Origin: Ilyonectria destructans
Lineage: Eukaryota; Ascomycota; Sordariomycetes; Hypocreales; Nectriaceae
Length of the DNA: 64,000 nucleotides
Direction of reading: 5' to 3'
Assembly (NCBI GenBank): GCA_020740775.1
Contig: JAHEWK010000014.1
Span: 1,240,001 to 1,304,000, forward strand
The first letter of the stretch is position 1. The number at the start of each line of letters is the position of its first letter. The notes below the pieces were generated by a model, which was not told the origin of the DNA, made no database searches, and was given only the letters and a program-made list of their open reading frames with translations. The position numbers and the translations under genes are program-made. Of the stretch, positions 58,887-64,000 are shown piece by piece.

Positions 58887-61271
58887 ACGCCACTTGCCAC
58901 TGAATTACCCGACTTCGGGTCAACAGAAATCATTTCACCACGCGCGCACATATTACCACAATCAGTAACTACATTCATCTTTGATACCCCGATTTTTTTT
59001 CACGGTCTTCATCAGCAGATGGGAAAACATCGACACGTCCCTTATGACTACTATATACATCAACACAACGGCGTTATTCATATACTGGGATTATTTTGGC
59101 TTTTCACTCCATGTTTTATGTCGATACATTGCGGGCTTAAGAAGCAGCACTTCACAGCAGCGAGCTGCCCTATTTTTCGACCTCTTCGTTTCTCTGTACG
59201 CAACCCTCTCGCGAGGGAATTGGGAAGATGCCAGTGTGGGATTAAGGGAGTCTGGAAAGGGAACGGAAAATACCTTCATGTTGGAATCGCGACCCATCTT
59301 GGTACTTTATCATCATCCCTTTGGTCCGTTCTTGGCTTGCCGCAGCAATTCTGGTTACACTTTCATTTTTTCACCTTTGCCTCACCTTCTTTTACTCATT
59401 CTCACCCTCATTCTTCTTTCTCTCAAGCCACACAAGGCGAGGCGTCGAAAAAATTGGCAAGGGCCAGATCCGGGATGGATTGGGCGGTTGGACGGGTTAG
59501 GCGGCTTTGTTTTTTTATGCGCTTATTCCATTTCTCTTTATACTATCAGGTCGGACAGGAATCTTGAGGTGCTGGGAAAAGAGAACGGAAAGCTGGCTAG
59601 CCAATGCGGAGCGTTCAGCACGCGGAACAACAGGAATTGTTTGGGACGGAATACCTTTCGTGCTGCTGCACAGGCAGCACTGTTGTACGTATCTAAGTTG
59701 TAAGAAGGGCTGGATGCCCAGATGCGGGAGCGTCCTGCAACACAAAATGACAATAATTGTTCATCAAAGTTTCGCCTTGATCCATATGTGACTGTGACCT
59801 GTTTGATGCAAATGCCTAGATAATATTTGACTTGAATATCGAAATACTGTTGTTGGTGAGTGTCGGTTTGTGTCTGTTAGTTCCATCAACGTACATCATG
59901 AACCAGTGTATTCCTCATCTTGGTTTCCTGGCGATGTTAACTTCGCATCCCAGCACCCACTCATGCGGGGGGCCAGAGTCTATGAGGCCCTACTGTCATG
60001 TACTGAATAAGACGGAACATCCTTGCCGGCGTTCTGTTTATTGCTCTCCGGACCGGGAAGGGGTTGGTATCCGATGCTTGCTGGGAGGAGGCGTATGCTC
60101 CACCGGCTCGATTGGCCTATCATTCTTCCTGGTTGGTCATAGCATTCATGTTAAGAACAGCCTCTGGGAACGACATGACGTGTCCCCTGTTCGTATTGTG
60201 GAGGACTTGCTTCTGAGATTGATTTGCATTCTGCTGGGCTCCTATCGTTGAGTTCCACGCGGCCTGTCCTAAAGCAGGCTTTGAATCCTCAGAACATGCT
60301 CACGTCCCAACATCAGCTTATAGTCAAACCATTCAATATTTGTGACGGCTGGAACAAAAATCTCAGGCTGCCAGCGGCAGCGGCACCACTTGAAACTTGA
60401 CCTCGCGCCTGGAAGAAAAAAGCAAGACGACTATGTCACCTACGCTGACATTGAGATCTCTCATTTAGCGTGTAGGTAGGTCTATGACAGCCGAATCCAT
60501 AACGACAATCGGCGCTGCGTCGACCGCGATCCCCGAACCAAGACATCTCCGAGGGAGTCGGGCATTCCTTGAAGCCTTATCCAAACCACTGGGATCTCTT
60601 CCGTAGGGCTCTCAAACATCAAACAAACACATCGAGATGCTGACCATGGTGCCTCTCAACGCCGAGCTGCCGGGTTGCCCACCAGGAAGGACGCCGACCC
60701 TTTCTTCTTCCCTGAAATGCCCCCGTAGCTGAGGCGGCAGAAGCCACTCAATGCAAAGCCTGGAACATCGCCTTGCTTGAAAAGCAAAGCCTTCATTGAA
60801 CACGGCACAGTGCGCATCGCCATGTAACTGCAGCGCCAAAGTGTCAGAATCATAAATAGATCAGCCCTGCGCGATACCACAGAGCTGAGGTAACGTGTTC
60901 ACAAACTGTGCTAAGGCCCTTTGTTTAGTCCGTTTTAGCTGAAGTGACATTCTTGTCTTAGACACGGACATGCTGGCGAAGCAATGTTTATTGGTCGCCC
61001 CTGCAAGGGCAGCAACCACGGCTCTCCCGCGATGATCCAAATACGAGATTCGAGACCGGGCTGTGTTGAGCCACTCAACTCTGCTTTTCACCCTTGAAGT
61101 ACGGGAATCGTTGTTGCGAAGTCTCGAGATCAAGCCATAATGATGATGCTGTTTTCTTTTCTTTTTCTTGTCGATGGGAGGAGTCACTATATAAGAGAGA
61201 GAAGCCCTGGGAAATGGAGGTAGCTGCGTCCATGCGGCTCTGTTACACTCGTTTTTACCAAATCAAGGAAG
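58887..61271. other. Intergenic region between Ras GEF and secreted protein genes
   Basis: Starts with the Ras GEF 3' UTR (AT-rich, T8 run near 58994-59001). ORFs 58981-59703, 59019-59567 and 59832-60251 (plus) show hydrophobic stretches because of T-richness but no motif. Nothing else supported until the TATA box near 61190. Confidence 0.45.
61188..61195 (+). promoter_or_regulatory. TATA box for the secreted Cys-rich protein gene
   Basis: CTATATAAG lies about 80 bp upstream of the ATG at 61272 and follows a T-rich stretch (TTTTCTTTTCTTTTTC). Position and sequence fit a strong inducible core promoter, typical for secreted small proteins. Confidence 0.5.
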
Positions 61272-61778
61272 ATGATGTGGACTAAGTTGTTTGCGTTTGC
61301 TGGGCTGAGCTCCATTGGGGCTCAGGCCGTTCCGTTTGCCCCTCCCAGAGCCTTTAGACCTGTCATCGGAAGAGCATCTCCCGTGCCAACACCAACCTAC
61401 AAGAATCCAGGCCACCACGACCATCCAGACCATCACCGCGATCCTGACCATCTCGGGCATTCTAATTATCCCAACCACGACTATCCCGACCATCCCGACC
61501 ACCCGAAATACACGCCCGTCCAGACCCCCGCGCCAGAGATGGTCTGCGGTCAGGGCGGCTACTCGAACCGCAACCGCCGCTTCGTCCTGCACTGGGACAC
61601 CAGCGGTCTCAATTGGGAAGCCTGCACCAGCCTGTGCCTCGACCAACCCACTTGCAAGACCTTCCTCTACCGGAAAGGAGTCTGTGCCACCTTCGACGGG
61701 ACGTGGTCGGACATCTCCTGGGAGCCAGCCCCGAACAACGGCGAGTCGTGGTCTGAGAGGGGCTGCTTTCAGAACTGA
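61272..61778 (+). CDS. Secreted small protein, His/Pro/Asp-rich segment plus six-Cys PAN/apple-like domain
   Basis: 168 aa, single exon. Residues 1-19 (WTKLFAFAGLSSIGAQA) form a signal peptide, with likely cleavage after AQA. Residues 48-78 are a degenerate repeat of H-P-D units (HHDHPDHHRDPDH, NHDYPDHPDHP), about ten histidines with acidic neighbours and prolines, which could bind Zn, Cu or Ni. The mature C-terminal domain (92-165) has six cysteines at 92, 118, 122, 128, 138 and 165 in a pattern like fungal PAN/apple-like modules (EACTSLCLDQPTCKTFLYRKGVC...GCF), probably three disulfides that bind carbohydrate or protein. Two adjacent Met codons (61272, 61275) are possible starts. A TATA box lies upstream. 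Candidate cell-wall protein or effector; that role is inferred. No frame damage. Confidence 0.78.
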   Translation: MMWTKLFAFAGLSSIGAQAVPFAPPRAFRPVIGRASPVPTPTYKNPGHHDHPDHHRDPDHLGHSNYPNHDYPDHPDHPKYTPVQTPAPEMVCGQGGYSNRNRRFVLHWDTSGLNWEACTSLCLDQPTCKTFLYRKGVCATFDGTWSDISWEPAPNNGESWSERGCFQN

Positions 61779-62770
61779 GATGTTCCGATCGTCAGAGAGA
61801 TGTTGGACTACAGGCGGTTACCGCTGTGCTGCTTGACTGCGATTCGGTTATGTAGAAACTATGTTCATTCGATTTGTATCTTCATTTCGTAGATCTCTCC
61901 TCTTCGTACACAACACCTGCACGCGAATGAACACACGGGTTTTACTTCTGTACTAATACCGCCCCCTGTTGACTCTGGCAATACGTAAACTCCACCAGGA
62001 CAAGCCTTGATTGGCCAAAAACTGTGTATGCAAGTCATATTGAACGTGCATGGACTCACCATGAACCCCTGCAATTCGTTCAAGCAGTTGGTCAAATGAC
62101 TCTCTTACCTTTGCGTGCGTCGAGACGACCATGATACAGTCACGCTGAATAGTAACAGTTGTGCTTACGAATAACAGCACTACAAATAGGACAGACGTTG
62201 CAAAGGACCCTGGACATACTGCCGAAAATGCCGGCGGCTTCAATTGCTTGACGCCACCACACGGAACTATCTTTAGAAGCAGACATGCTGCTAGTCCATG
62301 GTTGGTTGATCTCCTAGTTGCAACACCATGGCGCCTCGAGTACAGCCTCAAATTGCTTCCAGAGCTGCTGTTTGAGAGGGCATGTATGTCCCAAGCTTGT
62401 TGCCAACTAGATCTGAAATTTGAGACCATAATACGAAACCTATGGCATCTTGATTTGCAGCCACCAGCACACCTCGTTCCTGCAGCTATGTTGAGTTGCA
62501 TTGGGTTGCGTCAAGTACAAGGTAGCAACTCCGCATTTGTATTTAATAATAGTACCCTTTCTGTGTTCTGAATAAGAGAAGCGATATGCCGGCATTCCTC
62601 GCCGTCTTGATATTGAAGACTTTGAATTGCACTACTCGTAACCCAAGAATCTCAACCAGGTATCATTCATTTCACTTTATGTCATCCCCGATCCACTGCA
62701 ACCCCGCCATTTCATTAGTTAAGCTACCGCAAACTGCAATGCATAGACGTTGGTTCAAAACCAAGTCCCT
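61779..62770. other. Convergent intergenic region
   Basis: Holds the 3' ends of the secreted-protein gene and the UNC93-like gene. The ORFs 61953-62501 (minus) and 62161-62571 (plus) overlap antisense without motifs. Nothing else seen. Confidence 0.45.
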
Positions 62771-64000
62771 TTACGATTCTGCGTCCACCTTCTTCGGCTC
62801 CGCCCCCGCGATGACGTCTGTAATGGTCTCGTCGCTAAACTTAAGATCCTCCTCAATGGAGACAGAGTCTTGGATGCGCATGAAGATGACGGGAGCTCCA
62901 ATGACGATGGAGGCGGCGAGGCAGCCCCAGGTAGCGCCGAAAATGGTATCGTAGGGCTTGCCGAGGCCATCCAGACGCCAGAAGATGGCGGCACCGGCGG
63001 ACTGGATGCCCTTGTAGAATCCTATAACCCGTTAAGTCAGCCTCAAACACATCATTATGTCAGATCGGGACCATCTACTTACCAGCCATGTTGGCAGCCT
63101 TGCGCCCGTTGTTGGACAGGGCACCCATGTACCAGTACATGCAAGTTTGCCACGCCGCGTCAAAGAAGCCATAGAAGAAGTAGAGAAACATGGGACCAAG
63201 GAACTTCTTGTTGCCGTCTTCCCAGTCGACCGTCACAAACCCGTCGGCCTTGGCAACCTCGCGGTGTACCTGTTGCTTCTGCCAGGCGTAGCCACCACCC
63301 CAAATGGCAAAAGTGAGGGCGAAGAGGACAACGAGGGCGGCCTTGGCGCGGACGCTTCGGCGAACCTTGGAGTAATCGAGAGCGTGGCCGAAAATGAAGG
63401 CGCCGATGATCTGGGCAACCCAGTACAAGGTGTTGTTGAGAGCACGAGTGCGGACGTTGAAGAAGGCTCCGTTCATGCCATTGTTCTGGTAGGTGTAGAA
63501 GATGTTGGAGGAAAAGAACATGGGGAAGAGCAGCAGGATCCAGGGAGAGTCTCGAAGAGTCTCCCAAAGGCCAATGATCTCAGTCTTCCAAGAGGGGTTC
63601 TTCATCAAGATGACTTTGGTGGAATCTGCGCGAATGACCTTGTCGGCATCGCATAGGAAGAGGCCGAGAACGGCGCCAAAGAACATGAGCACGATAAAAG
63701 CGGCGTATGTTCCATCGGTCACGGGGCCCGACACCTTATTGATGTTCTGGCCCAAGGGAATCTGGTAGAGTGTTAAAGGCAGTTTACACGTGGCTCAGGA
63801 ATGAGAACTCACCAGAGAGCCGATGACGGCGCCCATGTTGAAAATCATCCAAAAGTACGAAATGTACCGGCCCTTGCTATCCTCCGGAGGGTAGGACATC
63901 ATGATGGCACCTTGGGCGGTCCAGAGGAGACCAGCGCACACGCCGAGCAGGGCTCCCGCGAAGACAACGAAGCCAATGTTCTCAGTGTGCGAGTAGCAGA
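62771..64000 (-). CDS. UNC93-like major-facilitator-type transporter, 3' part (5' end beyond window)
   Basis: Multi-pass membrane protein of the fungal UNC93-like/DUF895 family. The substrate is unknown; ion-channel regulation or transport is proposed for the family. Exons seen on the minus strand: beyond the edge to 63813, 63761-63083, and 63021-62771, with introns using GTGAGT and GTAAGT donors and CCAG and ATAG acceptors, all in phase. Family features are GALLGVCAGLLWTAQGAIMMSYP followed by KGRYISYFWMIFNMGAVIGS, INKVSGPVTDGTYAAFIVLM, the PMFFSSNIFYTYQNNGMNGAFFN block, and GFFDAAWQTCMYWYMGAL. The C-terminus is hydrophilic and acidic (about 30 residues). The N-terminal portion with the first membrane spans lies off the right edge. 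No damage in the visible part. Confidence 0.88.

Noticed and set aside
58981..60251. Hydrophobic ORFs after the Ras GEF, possible small membrane proteins
   Set aside because: Hydrophobicity follows from T-rich 3' UTR sequence; two frames overlap and no family pattern is seen.
5351..61990. Frequent TACGTA palindromes in intergenic DNA as a possible regulatory or mobile-element signature
   Set aside because: I counted about 19 in the window, against about 16 expected by chance for a 6-mer in 64 kb. Not enriched.

Overview
The window is nuclear DNA of a filamentous ascomycete, probably a Sordariomycete; an order such as Hypocreales would only be a guess. The support is short introns of about 45-150 bp with GTRNGT donors, CTRAY branch sites and YAG acceptors; GC-rich third positions in the housekeeping genes; and several fungus-specific families (HET domain, HeLo-like/STAND N-terminus, AAT-type permease, DUF7730-like). 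I see no operons, CRISPR arrays or prokaryotic features. Only about 30% of the window is convincingly coding. All functional names come from reading the sequence, without any database search.

Left part (0-23 kb): a two-exon DUF7730/F-box-like gene (minus, 440-1270); a small decayed frame behind it; a clearly broken argininosuccinate lyase (ARG4-type) gene that still has its introns (minus, 2118-3567); a KGD4/YMR31-type mitochondrial protein (plus, 7398-7915); a tandem pair of related genes of unknown function, the second one damaged (plus, 11118-12042 and 12398-13131); a protein ending in an 8-residue Cys-Cys repeat (minus, 13993-14544); and a four-exon amino-acid permease (plus, 20952-22909).

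Middle (26-38 kb): an AT-richer accessory segment. It holds a HET-domain gene (minus, 28461-30074) head-to-head with a large HeLo-like/ankyrin-type gene (plus, 30794-34210), 719 bp apart. Both families belong to fungal non-self recognition and regulated cell death. A split tRNA-Gly-like sequence follows at 34.5-34.7 kb. Next comes a six-exon ARMH3/DUF1741 gene (minus, 35250-37474), a conserved housekeeping type.

Right part (37.5-64 kb): about 17.7 kb with no gene I can support, only simple repeats and unconvincing ORFs. Then come a 1214-residue Ras guanine-nucleotide exchange factor (SH3, RasGEF-N and RasGEF domains; plus, 55181-58886), a small secreted His/Pro/Asp-rich six-cysteine protein (plus, 61272-61778), and the 3' part of an UNC93-like transporter running off the right edge (minus, 62771 to beyond 64000).

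The strongest candidates for something undescribed are the divergent HET / HeLo-like-ankyrin pair, the tandem orphan family at 11-13 kb, and the Cys-Cys octad-repeat protein. The ARG4 pseudogene matters if it is the only copy, because the fungus would then need arginine.
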